This document shows, one piece after another, positions 1 to 8,340 of a DNA stretch of 64,000 nucleotides. This DNA is from CAIWHR01 sp963813415. GTDB lineage: Bacteria > Pseudomonadota > Gammaproteobacteria > Burkholderiales > Casimicrobiaceae. The translations under genes were made by a program, and so were the position numbers. Each line of letters begins with the position of its first letter. The first letter of the stretch is position 1. The stretch is from the NCBI GenBank assembly GCA_963813415.1, contig CAWEYW010000008.1, positions 151,390 through 215,389 on the forward strand. The letters run 5' to 3'. Below the pieces are notes generated by a model. That model was not told the DNA's origin, did no database searches, and saw only the letters and a program-made list of their open reading frames with translations.

Positions 1-194
1 AGATGGAGATCGGGATTCGCTCGATCGCGGTGCCGGTGCGCGATTCGGCGGACGTGGTGATCGCCGGCATCAACGTCCTCACCCAAGGCCTGCGCATGAC
101 GGCGCGCGAAATGAAGGCACGCATCCTCCCGCACCTCTACAGCGCTGCAGCCGATCTGGGCGCCACGCTCGCCCGCGGCGGCGCTGTTCGTTAA
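1..194 (+). CDS. IclR-family transcriptional regulator, C-terminal end (5' truncated)
   Basis: Only the last ~64 residues are in the window; the reading frame is open to the left edge (codons in phase with base 3), so the ATG at 3 is probably internal. The segment GIRSIAVPVRD followed by VIAGINVL and a C-terminal helix ending in LPHLYSAAADLG is the typical end of the IclR effector-binding domain (PcaR/PobR-like members end this way). IclR proteins usually control nearby catabolic operons, so it may regulate the aldehyde dehydrogenase gene cluster that starts 250 bp downstream; that link is inference. The N-terminal winged helix is outside the window, so DNA-binding features cannot be checked. 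Confidence 0.75.
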   Translation, partial: MEIGIRSIAVPVRDSADVVIAGINVLTQGLRMTAREMKARILPHLYSAAADLGATLARGGAVR

Positions 195-443
195 TCGCAC
201 AACCGTGCGGTGTTCGCCCTTGACCCCTCTTGGGGCGGCGCGCAAAGTTCCTTCCACGCAAGCGCACCGATAGCGCGCGCGGCACCGCAGACGCGGTTGC
301 CGCGCCCGCCAGGGATCAAGCGGTACGCGTGTCTTGCTCGCATCCGATAGGCTTGCACGGCCGCATCGGAAACGCGGACTGCGACAGGGCGCGCCAGCCC
401 GGCAGCCGCGGCATCGCGACCGTCAATGCTGCAGGAGGAACGC

Positions 444-1892
444 ATGGCCACCGTCGAACCCCGGAAAGGCATCACCGACGAGCAACAGCAGGAGCTCGAC
501 CAGGTGTTCGAGCGCGCGAGGAAGGCGCTCGCGATCATCGAAACGTACGATCAGGCGCGCGTGGATCGCCTGTGCCAGGCGGTCGCCTGGGCCGTGGCGA
601 ACAAGAAGACCTTCACGCGCCTGGTGGATATGGGCATTGCGGAAAGCGGGCTCGGCGATCCGGTGAGCCGCATGGGCAAGCGCATGAAGATCCGCGGCGT
701 GCTGCGCGACGCCCTGCGCCAGAAAAGCGTCGGCGTCATCGAGGAGCTGCCCGAAAAAGGCATCGTGAAGTACGGGAAGCCGGCAGGGATCATCGCGTGC
801 ATCGTGCCGACCACGAACCCCGACCTCACACCCGCCGGCAACGCGATCTACGCCATCAAGGCGCGCGATGTGGTCATCTATTCACCGCATCCGCGGTCGA
901 AGAGGACGTCATTCGAGACCGTGCGCCTGATGCGCGAAGCGCTCGAGCGTGAAGGCGCGCCGGCCGACATCCTGCAGTGCCTGACGAAGGTCAACATCCC
1001 GATGTCGCAGGCGCTGATGGCACGCGCCGACCTGATCATTGCCACCGGCGGCCAGCCGATGGTGCGCGCAGCGTACAGCTCCGGCACGCCCGCCTACGGC
1101 GTCGGCGCGGGAAACTCGACGATGATCATCGACGAGACCGCCAACATCGAGGAAGCCGCGCGCAACACACGGCTCTCGAAGACGTCGGACTTCGGCTCCG
1201 GCTGCTCCGCCGACGGCAACCTCATCATCGAGACCGGCATCTTCGATCGCCTGCTCGCTCAACTTCAGAAGGAAGGCGGACATCTCGCCTCCGACGCGGA
1301 GAAGGCCGCGCTGCGTCGGGTGATGTGGGACGACGAGAACCATCGTCTCCCGGACACCGTGGCGATCGCGCCGCAGCAACTCGCCCGGGCGGCGGGATTC
1401 ACCATTCCGGAAGACCGCAAGTTCATCATCGTGCACGGCGACGGCATCGGCAAGGAGCACCCGTACTCCGGCGAGAAACTGACGACCTTGCTCGCCGTGT
1501 ACCGGTACGACGGCTTCGATCAGGCGCTGGCGATGATGCGTGCGATCTACGAGGTCGGCGGCAAGGGCCACTCGTGCGGCATCTACTCGTTCGACCAGGA
1601 TCACATCCATCGCCTTGCCATGGCCGCTCCCGTCAGCCGGATCATGGTGCGGCAGCCGCAATCGAAAGCGAATGCCGGCGCCTTCAACAACGGCATGCCG
1701 ATGACCTCGAGTCTCGGCTGCGGCACGTGGGGCGGCAACATCGTCTCGGAGAACGTGCATCTCAAGCATTACCTGAACACCACTTGGGTCTCCGTGCCGA
1801 TCAAGGAGGACAAGCCCTCGGACGAGGAGCTCTTCGGCGACTTCTACGACCCGGCGCTGGAGATGGACGCCGCGGATCTCATCACCACCTGA
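444..1892 (+). CDS. Acylating (CoA-dependent) aldehyde dehydrogenase, SauS/EutE-like
   Basis: 482 aa from ATG 444, chosen because a strong AGGAGGA ribosome site lies 5 bases upstream; an in-frame ATG at 426 precedes that site and is less likely. The protein is an ALDH-superfamily member of the acylating type (E. coli EutE, AdhE N-terminus, sulfoacetaldehyde dehydrogenase SauS): VPTTNPDLTPAGNAIYAIK near residues 121-139, a nucleotide-binding TGGQPMVRAAY near 201-211, and the nucleophile region GSGCSADGN with Cys254. Such enzymes oxidise an aldehyde to an acyl-CoA with NAD(P)+. It is first in a run with a citrate-synthase homologue and a ThDP enzyme; I infer that it receives the aldehyde made by the ThDP enzyme. 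Substrate unknown; sulfoacetaldehyde, glyoxylate-like and simple aldehydes are all possible. Confidence 0.85.
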   Translation: MATVEPRKGITDEQQQELDQVFERARKALAIIETYDQARVDRLCQAVAWAVANKKTFTRLVDMGIAESGLGDPVSRMGKRMKIRGVLRDALRQKSVGVIEELPEKGIVKYGKPAGIIACIVPTTNPDLTPAGNAIYAIKARDVVIYSPHPRSKRTSFETVRLMREALEREGAPADILQCLTKVNIPMSQALMARADLIIATGGQPMVRAAYSSGTPAYGVGAGNSTMIIDETANIEEAARNTRLSKTSDFGSGCSADGNLIIETGIFDRLLAQLQKEGGHLASDAEKAALRRVMWDDENHRLPDTVAIAPQQLARAAGFTIPEDRKFIIVHGDGIGKEHPYSGEKLTTLLAVYRYDGFDQALAMMRAIYEVGGKGHSCGIYSFDQDHIHRLAMAAPVSRIMVRQPQSKANAGAFNNGMPMTSSLGCGTWGGNIVSENVHLKHYLNTTWVSVPIKEDKPSDEELFGDFYDPALEMDAADLITT

Positions 1893-1962
1893 TCGCGGGT
1901 GTGCAACTGCTTCGGCTTCAGGCGAGGCGCGACCTCGCTTCGCGCCAACCAACCTGACATCC

Positions 1963-2820
1963 ATGGCCACCAAGACCCCCGAAGAGCTTCTCGCCGACTG
2001 CAGCGCCTGGTGGGACACCTCGATCATCGACATTCATCCGGGCGAGATCGCCATCCGCGGCTACGCGATCGAGGACCTGATCGGACGCGTCAGCTTTCCG
2101 CAGATGATCTGGCTGATGCTGCGCGGCGAGCTGCCGACGGTGCAACAGGCGCGGCTTCTCGAGGCCGCCCTGGTCCCGGGTGTCGATCACGGGCCACACG
2201 CGCCGTCGATTGCGATCGCACGGATGGCGGTCACCTGCGGCCTGCCGGTGAATGGCGCCATGGCATCGTCCATCAACGTGCTGGACGACATCCACGGCGG
2301 CGCCGGCCAGCAATGCATGGAGCTCTATCGCGCGATCGACGCCGATGCGGGAGCCGACGGCAATCTGGTGCAGTCGGCGACACGCGCCATCGAGCGCGAG
2401 CGCGCGTCCGGCGAGAAGATCGTGCCCGGCTTCGGCCATCGCTTCCACCCGATCGATCCCCGCACGGCGCCGCTGTTCGAGCTCGTCGAGCGAGCGCGGC
2501 AGGAAGGCGTCGTGTCCGGCCGTTTCGCGAGCATCGGCCGCGCCGTGGAAGAAGCGCTGCGCGGTATCAAGGGCAGGCACATCCCGATGAACATCGACGG
2601 CATCACCGCGGTGATCTTCTGCGAGCTCGGCTTCGAGCCGGAGCTCGGCCGCGGGATCTTCATCCTCTCGCGCGCGGTCGGCATTCTCGCGCATGCCTGG
2701 GAGCAGAAGCAGCGCGGCCGCCGGATCATGGGGCCGATGCCGCGGGAGATTCCCTATCGCTACAGCGGACCGCCACGGCGCGAGTTGCCCGACGAGTTCC
2801 GCAAACCGGCAGCCATGTAG
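1963..2820 (+). CDS. Short citrate synthase family protein, citryl-CoA lyase-like
   Basis: 285 aa, much shorter than genuine citrate synthase (about 430 aa) and matching the length of citryl-CoA lyase-type members. The three catalytic signatures of the family are visible: HGGA at His111, GFGHRFHP with His159, and NIDG with Asp212, followed by the CoA-site arginine region ELGRGIFILSRAVG. Citryl-CoA lyase cleaves citryl-CoA to acetyl-CoA and oxaloacetate; homologues act on other 3-hydroxyacyl-CoA thioesters. It sits 70 bp after the acylating aldehyde dehydrogenase and 48 bp before the ThDP enzyme, so it probably condenses or cleaves the acyl-CoA made upstream (inference). No strong ribosome site is seen at ATG 1963. 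A 6-bp hairpin (1922-1938) lies in the gap before it. Confidence 0.8.
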   Translation: MATKTPEELLADCSAWWDTSIIDIHPGEIAIRGYAIEDLIGRVSFPQMIWLMLRGELPTVQQARLLEAALVPGVDHGPHAPSIAIARMAVTCGLPVNGAMASSINVLDDIHGGAGQQCMELYRAIDADAGADGNLVQSATRAIERERASGEKIVPGFGHRFHPIDPRTAPLFELVERARQEGVVSGRFASIGRAVEEALRGIKGRHIPMNIDGITAVIFCELGFEPELGRGIFILSRAVGILAHAWEQKQRGRRIMGPMPREIPYRYSGPPRRELPDEFRKPAAM

Positions 2821-2868
2821 ACAAGGCGTCGGCCGCGTGACGGCACGAAAGTTCTGCAGGAGGAGCGC

Positions 2869-4647
2869 ATGAAAAAAGACCTGATCTCCCACCAGCTCGT
2901 GAAGTACCTGGAAGGTCGCGGCGTCGAGCACATCTTCGGGTTGTGCGGCCACACCAACATCGCGGTCCTGGCGGCGCTGTCGAAGAGCACCATCAAGTTC
3001 ATCAACGTGCGGCACGAGCAGATTGCGGCACACGCCGCGGACGGCTATGCGCGCGCCAGGAAGCAGACCGCCGTCGTGCTGTCGCATCTCGGCCCGGGCC
3101 TCACTAATGCCGCTACCGGGGTCGCCAATGCGGCACTCGATTCCATCCCGATGGTGGTGATCGCCGGCGATGTGCCGACGCACTATCACGGCAAGCATCC
3201 CCATCAGGAAGTGAACCTGCATTCGGATGCCTCCCAGTTCGAGATCTATCGCCCGTTCGTGAAACGTGCGTGGCGCGTGGACCAGCCGCATCTCTTTCCG
3301 GAGATCATCGAAAAGGCGTTTGCCCTCGCCGAGAGCGGCCGCCCCGGGCCGGTGCTGGTGGACGTGCCCATGGACATCTTCTCGAAGGAGATCGACGTCG
3401 CGCTGTTCGAGCGGCTGCGCCACAACACCAAGCACGTGCACAAGCCGTCGATCGACGACAAAACCGCCGAGGAGATCGTGCGCGCATTGCTGGCGGCGAA
3501 GCATCCCTTGCTCTACGTCGGCGGCGGCGTGCTCCTCGCCGATGCGGCCGCGGAATTGCGGGCGCTGGTGGATCATCTCAGCCTGCCGGTGGCGCACACC
3601 CTGATGGGCAAAGGCGCGCTGCCCGACGACCATCCGCTGATCCTCGGCATGACGGGCTTCTGGGGTACGAAGTTCATCAACGAGCAATGCCAGGCCGCCG
3701 ACTGGGTGCTGGCGCTCGGCACGCGCTTCTCCGAAGCGGACATGAGCTCGTGGGAGCCGGAGTACACGTTCAACTTTCCGCCCGCGAAGCTGATCCAGAT
3801 CGACATCGACCCGGCGGAGATCGGCCGCAATTTCCCCGTCGAGATCGGCGCGGTGGCCGATCTCAAGGAAGCCCTCGTCGTGCTGAACCGCGTGGCGCGG
3901 CGTCTCGCGCCCGAGGGGGTGAAGCGGCCGGAGCTCGTCCGGAAGATGGCGGCGGAGCGGGCGTCGTTCGTCGCCGGCAATCGCAAGCACATGCAGAGCG
4001 ACGCGTTTCCGATGCGGCCTGAACGAATTCTCGCCGACGTGCGCGAAGCGCTGCCGCGCAATGCGCTGATCACGACCGACGTGGGCTGGAACAAGAACGG
4101 CGTCGGCCAGCAGTTTCCGATCTACGAGCCGGGCACGATCTTCACGCCGGGGGGATACGCGACGATGGGCTTCGGCGCGCCGGCCGCGGTGGGTGCGAAG
4201 ATCGCCTGTCCCGATCGCGTCGTGGTGGCGCTCGTCGGGGACGGCGGCTTCGGCCAGAACCCGGCGATGCTGGCGACCGCGTTCGACGAGAACGTCGCGG
4301 TGGTGTGGGTGATCATGAACAACTGCGCGTTCGGCACCATCGCCGGACTCGAGAAGGCGCACTTCGACACGACGTTCGGCACGGTGTTCGAGAAGAACGG
4401 CAAGCCGTACTCGCCCGATTACGCCGCGATCGCCAGGGCGTACGGCGTGGACGGCGTGAAGATCACTTCGGCCGACGCCTTCAGGCCGGCGCTCGAGGCG
4501 GCGATCGCGTCGAACCGGCCGTGCGTGATCGACGTGATGATGCAGAACGAGCCGGTGCCCACCGCGGGGCACTGGAACATCATGGACATCTACTCGCCGG
4601 GCCAGAAGAAGAGTCACCTGAGCACTGCAGCGATCCCGGTCGACTGA
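2869..4647 (+). CDS. Thiamine diphosphate-dependent enzyme (acetolactate synthase / Xsc-like)
   Basis: 592 aa with the three-domain layout of the acetolactate synthase / 2-oxoacid decarboxylase family. The N-terminal domain has the cofactor-activating Glu50 in RHEQIAAHAADGYAR; the C-terminal domain has the ThDP/Mg motif GDGGFG (Asp458) followed 26 residues later by Asn484-Asn485. The region after Glu20 reads FGLCGHTN where most relatives have FGxPG, a substitution at the active-site loop that points to an unusual substrate. Sulfoacetaldehyde acetyltransferase, glyoxylate carboligase and benzoylformate-type decarboxylases are alternatives that cannot be separated by eye. The start is fixed by an AGGAGGA site; the bases around it (2854-2871) match those at 429-446 before the aldehyde dehydrogenase in 17 of 18 positions. 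Presumably co-transcribed with the two genes upstream. Confidence 0.85.
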   Translation: MKKDLISHQLVKYLEGRGVEHIFGLCGHTNIAVLAALSKSTIKFINVRHEQIAAHAADGYARARKQTAVVLSHLGPGLTNAATGVANAALDSIPMVVIAGDVPTHYHGKHPHQEVNLHSDASQFEIYRPFVKRAWRVDQPHLFPEIIEKAFALAESGRPGPVLVDVPMDIFSKEIDVALFERLRHNTKHVHKPSIDDKTAEEIVRALLAAKHPLLYVGGGVLLADAAAELRALVDHLSLPVAHTLMGKGALPDDHPLILGMTGFWGTKFINEQCQAADWVLALGTRFSEADMSSWEPEYTFNFPPAKLIQIDIDPAEIGRNFPVEIGAVADLKEALVVLNRVARRLAPEGVKRPELVRKMAAERASFVAGNRKHMQSDAFPMRPERILADVREALPRNALITTDVGWNKNGVGQQFPIYEPGTIFTPGGYATMGFGAPAAVGAKIACPDRVVVALVGDGGFGQNPAMLATAFDENVAVVWVIMNNCAFGTIAGLEKAHFDTTFGTVFEKNGKPYSPDYAAIARAYGVDGVKITSADAFRPALEAAIASNRPCVIDVMMQNEPVPTAGHWNIMDIYSPGQKKSHLSTAAIPVD

Positions 4648-4745
4648 CTTACTGTAAAGGGGTCGCAGGAGAGGCTGCATGTATCGGGAAAGCTCGTTTG
4701 CGGGATCGATCAGCGACGCGCAGACGTTCATTCAAAGGAGGGTTC

Positions 4746-5603
4746 GTGAACCACCACTACTCGCTCGCGCACCTCACGGTGCTGACGCTCACGCCCCCCG
4801 AGGTCGTGGAGGCCGCTGCGCGCGCGGGTTATGCGTACGCCAGTCTGCGCATGACACGCGTCACCCCGGCCGAGCCGCTTTATGATCTGGCGCGCGACCG
4901 CGTGCTCATGCGCGAGACGAAGGCGCGGATGGCGGCAACGGGCGTGCGCATTCACGATGCGGAACTCTTCCGCATGGACGCGTCGCTCGAGCCCGAGCAG
5001 TTCAAGGCGGAGCTCGATGCCACGGCCGAGCTCGGCGCTCACCACGTCATCTGCCAGCTGCCGGATCCCGATCGCGAGCGGGCCACCGATCGGTTTGCGC
5101 GGCTCTGTGATCTCGCGAAGCCACTCGGCATCTTCGCCAGCCTCGAGTTTCCGCACTGGACCGAGACCGGGACGCTCGCGGAGGCCGCACGCGTGGTGCG
5201 CGCGGTGCACAAGGACAACGCGGGCATCCTCATCGACATGCTGCACATGGGACGCTCCGACTCGAGCGTCGAGGACCTCGCGAAGCTCCCGCGTGAGTGG
5301 TTCCGTTTCGCACATGTGTGCGATGCCGAGGCGCGCTGCCCGGCGACGATGGAAGGCATCATCCGGACTGCGCGTGACGAGCGTCAGTTCCCAGGCGAGG
5401 GCACGATCGACGTCAAGGGCATACTGGCCGCCATGCCGGCCGACATCCCCTACTCGTTGGAGATTCCCCGCGCCGTGTTGACGGCAGCCGTCGGCCCGTA
5501 CGAGCTCGCGCGGCTCGCAGTGCGTGCCTGTCGCGCGCACCTCGATGGCGAGGCATGGCAGCGCGATGCGCGCGATGCCTCCGGCTTCGCGACGGCAGCT
5601 TGA
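4746..5603 (+). CDS. Sugar phosphate isomerase/epimerase family TIM-barrel protein
   Basis: 285 aa from GTG 4746, chosen because AAAGGAGGG lies just upstream; the frame stays open further left but overlaps the ThDP gene. The protein belongs to the xylose-isomerase-like TIM-barrel superfamily (AP_endonuc_2), which includes hydroxypyruvate isomerase, inosose dehydratase and 3-dehydroshikimate dehydratase. A complete metal-ligand set can be placed: Glu134 in SLEFPHW, Asp164 in LIDMLHMG, His190 in FAHVCDAE and Glu218 in FPGEGTID. Next to a shikimate-dehydrogenase-like gene, a dehydroshikimate-dehydratase-type role is attractive but not proven; an epimerase of a hydroxy-acid or polyol is equally possible. 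Confidence 0.75.
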   Translation: MNHHYSLAHLTVLTLTPPEVVEAAARAGYAYASLRMTRVTPAEPLYDLARDRVLMRETKARMAATGVRIHDAELFRMDASLEPEQFKAELDATAELGAHHVICQLPDPDRERATDRFARLCDLAKPLGIFASLEFPHWTETGTLAEAARVVRAVHKDNAGILIDMLHMGRSDSSVEDLAKLPREWFRFAHVCDAEARCPATMEGIIRTARDERQFPGEGTIDVKGILAAMPADIPYSLEIPRAVLTAAVGPYELARLAVRACRAHLDGEAWQRDARDASGFATAA

Positions 5604-5612
5604 GAGCTCCCC

Positions 5613-6446
5613 ATGATTGACGGACGGACCCTGGTGATCGCCCATCTCGGGTATCCGACCGAGACGTTCAAGGCACCGCTCATCTATAACCCGTGGTTCG
5701 AGAAGACTGGCATCAACGCCGTCGTCGTGCCGATGGGCGTGCACGCGCAGGATTACCCGCAGGTGCTGAAGGCACTGTCAAGGCTCACGAACATCCGCGG
5801 CGCACTCGTGACGATGCCGCACAAGGTGACCACCGTCGGGCTGCTCGACGAAACGAGCACCGCGGTCCGCGTTGCCGGATCGTGCAACGCGGTGCTGGTG
5901 CGGCCGGACGGTTCGCTGCTCGGCGACATGTTCGACGGCACCGGCTTCACCCGCGGAATCAAGCGCAAGGGCCTGGTCCTTGCCGGTGCGTCGTGCCTCG
6001 TGGTCGGCGCCGGTGGAGTCGGATCGGCCATTGCGGCCTCGCTTGCCGAGGAACGGGCGGCTTCGTTGACAGTATTCGACACGGACAGTGCTGCCGCGGA
6101 AGGTCTGGTGCGACGGCTCCGCGAACATTTTCCGAACACACGCGCCAGCGTTGGAACCAGTGACCCGGCGGGGTATGACCTCGTGGTCAACGCGACGCCG
6201 CTCGGAATGCAGGCAACCGATCCGCTGCCGTTCGACGTGGCGCGGCTCGCGCGCTCCACGTTCGTCGGCGAAGTGGTCATGAAGCAGGAGATGACGCCGC
6301 TGCTGCAGGCGGCGCGGGAGCGCGGGTGCCGTTACCAGGTCGGCACCGACATGCTTTTCGAAATGATCCCCGCGTATCTCGAATTTTTCGGATTCGGCAC
6401 GACGACGCCGGACGAGCTGCGATCCGTCGCGCGCATCAAGTACTGA
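5613..6446 (+). CDS. Shikimate dehydrogenase-like oxidoreductase with altered substrate site
   Basis: 277 aa, the usual length for the AroE/YdiB family. Catalytic Lys71 (VTMPHK) and Asp108 (GDMFDGTG) are present, as are the dinucleotide motif GAGGVGSA (132-139) and NATPLGM. However, the N-terminal motif that normally reads G-x-P-I-x-H-S-x-S-P is here GYPTETFKAP: the two serines that hold the shikimate carboxylate are Phe19 and Ala21. So the fold and chemistry (NAD(P)-linked oxidation of a cyclic or secondary alcohol) look right, but the substrate is probably not plain shikimate. It lies 9 bp after the TIM-barrel gene and is surely co-transcribed with it. Not the housekeeping aroE, given its catabolic setting. 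Confidence 0.8.
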   Translation: MIDGRTLVIAHLGYPTETFKAPLIYNPWFEKTGINAVVVPMGVHAQDYPQVLKALSRLTNIRGALVTMPHKVTTVGLLDETSTAVRVAGSCNAVLVRPDGSLLGDMFDGTGFTRGIKRKGLVLAGASCLVVGAGGVGSAIAASLAEERAASLTVFDTDSAAAEGLVRRLREHFPNTRASVGTSDPAGYDLVVNATPLGMQATDPLPFDVARLARSTFVGEVVMKQEMTPLLQAARERGCRYQVGTDMLFEMIPAYLEFFGFGTTTPDELRSVARIKY

Positions 6447-6463
6447 CGGGACCAGCCGCCGTG

Positions 6464-6492
6464 TTGCCTGGATTTGGCAGGTCTGTTAAATT
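6464..6492 (+). promoter_or_regulatory. Candidate sigma70 promoter before the TetR gene
   Basis: TTGCCT (6464-6469) and TTAAAT (6487-6492) are separated by 17 bases, in the most A+T-rich stretch of the local gap and 32 bases before the ATG at 6524. Each hexamer matches consensus in four positions. No clear palindromic operator was found around it. Confidence 0.35.
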
Positions 6493-6523
6493 TACTTGCG
6501 ATTCCGCCAATTCAAGGCTTGCG

Positions 6524-7186
6524 ATGGCACTGCAGCTTTTGCCCGACCGCGCGACGAACATGCGCAAGCGCAAGGCGCCGGAGGCCAATCGCGCGCTGAT
6601 CCTCGACGCGGCCATCGCCGAATTCGCCTCGCGCGGTTTCAAAGGCGCGAGCATGGACGCGATCGCCGCGCGAACCGAGACCACGCGCGCGCTCATCAAC
6701 TACTACTTCGGGAGCAAAGAGCGGCTGTACCTCGCCGTTCTGGAGCGGGTCTACCGGGAGATCCGGGAGGCCGAGACGAAGCTCGACCTCGGAGAGTTGC
6801 CGCCGGTCGAAGCCATCCGCCGGATCGTCGAGTTCACCTACGACTACTACGTCGAGCACGAGGATTTCGTGCGCCTCGTCGTGGCGGAAAACCAGGCCAA
6901 GGGTCGGCACATGAAGCGCGTTCCAGCGCTGCGGTCGGTGAATCGGCCGATCATCGACATGCTTGCCGACGTGATTGCGCGCGGGCAGGCGGATGGTGTG
7001 TTCCGGCCCGGCGTCGATCCGATCGACGTTCACATGGCCGTCGCTGCCTTGGGAATGTTCAACGTGACGAATCAGTACACCTTCGGCGCCCTCTTCCAGC
7101 GGTCCATGGGCGCCAAGGGCGACGTGCCGGGTCGCCGCCGCATGGTGGCCGACATGATCCTGCGCTGGCTCGGGCACGCGTCTTAG
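6524..7186 (+). CDS. TetR-family transcriptional regulator
   Basis: 220 aa from ATG 6524 (a second ATG at 6560 would give 208 aa; neither has a strong ribosome site). The N-terminal helix-turn-helix is clear: ILDAAIAEFASRGFKGASMD, then TRALINYYFGSKERLYLAVL. The C-terminal part resembles the ligand domains of RutR-like regulators (VEFTYDYYVEHEDFVRLVV), a group often tied to nitrogen or aromatic-compound metabolism. It lies between the isomerase/dehydrogenase pair and the TRAP transporter genes, same strand, so it is likely the local regulator of uptake. Effector unknown. Confidence 0.85.
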   Translation: MALQLLPDRATNMRKRKAPEANRALILDAAIAEFASRGFKGASMDAIAARTETTRALINYYFGSKERLYLAVLERVYREIREAETKLDLGELPPVEAIRRIVEFTYDYYVEHEDFVRLVVAENQAKGRHMKRVPALRSVNRPIIDMLADVIARGQADGVFRPGVDPIDVHMAVAALGMFNVTNQYTFGALFQRSMGAKGDVPGRRRMVADMILRWLGHAS

Positions 7187-7226
7187 CGCTGGCCCGGTAA
7201 TGCGAATCTTCACCGAGGAGGTCACC

Positions 7227-8216
7227 ATGGAATTCAAGTTGCACCGTCGTACCCTGCTCAAGGCCGGCGCCGCGCTGGCCGCTTCGCAGTCGTTGTCCTT
7301 GTGGGCCCAGGACAAGCCCAACCTTCGCTTCGCCGCCGTGTTCTCGGACAAGGACATCCGTGCAGACATGATCCGCATGCTCGCCAAGGACATCGAGGGC
7401 GATTTCAAGCTCGAGCCGTTCTATGGCGGCACGCTGTTCAAGCAGGGCACCGAGCTCGTGGCCCTGCAGCGCGACAACCTCGAGCTCGGCAATGTCGCGC
7501 CGCAGGACATCTCCAAGCAGCTGCCGGCATGGTCGGTCCTGACGTCCGCCTACACGTTCCGCGACGCCCACCATGTGCTGGCGTTCTTCGCCAGCGACCT
7601 TGGCGCGCTGATGAAGAAGCAGGCCGAGGATCAGCTGCACATCAAGATCCTCGCGCCGACGTTCTATGGCACCCGTCAGGTAGGATTGAAGCCGAAGAAA
7701 AAGATCAACACGCCCGCGGACATGGCAGGCATCAAGCTCAGGATGCCACCGGGGGATGCATGGCAGCTTCTCGGCCGCTCGATCGGCGCGAATCCCACGC
7801 CGATGGCGTATGCCGAGACCTACACAGGCCTTCAGACCGGCGCCATCGACGGGCAGGACAACCCGCTGCCCAACGTGCAGAACATGAAGTTCTACGAGGT
7901 GATGTCGCAGATCGTGCTGACCTCGCACCTGGTCGCCTTCGACGTGCTGTCGATGAACCTCAAGACGTGGAACACCATGGGTGCGGCCAAGCAGAAGAGC
8001 TTCCAGGCGGCGGTCGACAAGGCGATCGCCTGGAGCACGGCGGAGCACCTCAAGCGCGAAGGGGAGCTCGCAGAGGGCTTCAAGAAGCAGGGGCTCGACA
8101 TCTACACGCCGGACATCAATGCATTCCGTACCTATGCCCAGAAGGTGTACCTCGCCTCGGACGAGGCGAAGTCATGGGCGCCGGGGATTCTCGACAAGAT
8201 CGCCGCGGTGAAGTAA
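7227..8216 (+). CDS. dctP: TRAP transporter solute-binding protein (DctP family)
   Basis: 329 aa from ATG 7227, with GAGGAGG about 6 bases upstream; an upstream ATG at 7201 lacks a ribosome site. The N-terminus HRRTLLKAGAALAASQS is a signal peptide with twin arginines (Tat-like), so export may be folded. The mature part follows DctP-family order, with YGGTLFKQGTELVALQ and the carboxylate-binding arginine region GIKLRMPPG, then YTGLQTGAIDGQDNPLPN. Binds a carboxylate-bearing solute in the periplasm and hands it to the DctQM membrane unit encoded next. The ligand is unknown; the neighbouring enzymes suggest a hydroxylated or aromatic-like acid. Confidence 0.88.
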   Translation: MEFKLHRRTLLKAGAALAASQSLSLWAQDKPNLRFAAVFSDKDIRADMIRMLAKDIEGDFKLEPFYGGTLFKQGTELVALQRDNLELGNVAPQDISKQLPAWSVLTSAYTFRDAHHVLAFFASDLGALMKKQAEDQLHIKILAPTFYGTRQVGLKPKKKINTPADMAGIKLRMPPGDAWQLLGRSIGANPTPMAYAETYTGLQTGAIDGQDNPLPNVQNMKFYEVMSQIVLTSHLVAFDVLSMNLKTWNTMGAAKQKSFQAAVDKAIAWSTAEHLKREGELAEGFKKQGLDIYTPDINAFRTYAQKVYLASDEAKSWAPGILDKIAAVK

Positions 8217-8340
8217 CGAATGCGGAAGGTCGCGGGCCCCTCATGCGGCACGCGACCGCCGCGGCGCCGGACGTCATCGCGTTCGGTGCGTGAAGCGTCC
8301 GCCGGCGTCGACGATCGGCGTTCACGGGGATGGGGAGAGC

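Noticed and set aside
1922..1938. GCGAGG-CGCGA-CCTCGC hairpin as terminator after the aldehyde dehydrogenase
   Set aside because: Short stem, no T-run, and the next gene follows closely in the same operon direction.
4651..4668. TGTAAAGGGGTCGCAG as a fourth copy of the palindrome core
   Set aside because: Two mismatches within the core and no inverted partner nearby; likely chance.
1918..4731. 937-codon minus-strand open frame
   Set aside because: It lies exactly antisense to the citrate-synthase-like and ThDP genes, both with intact motifs; typical high-GC shadow frame.
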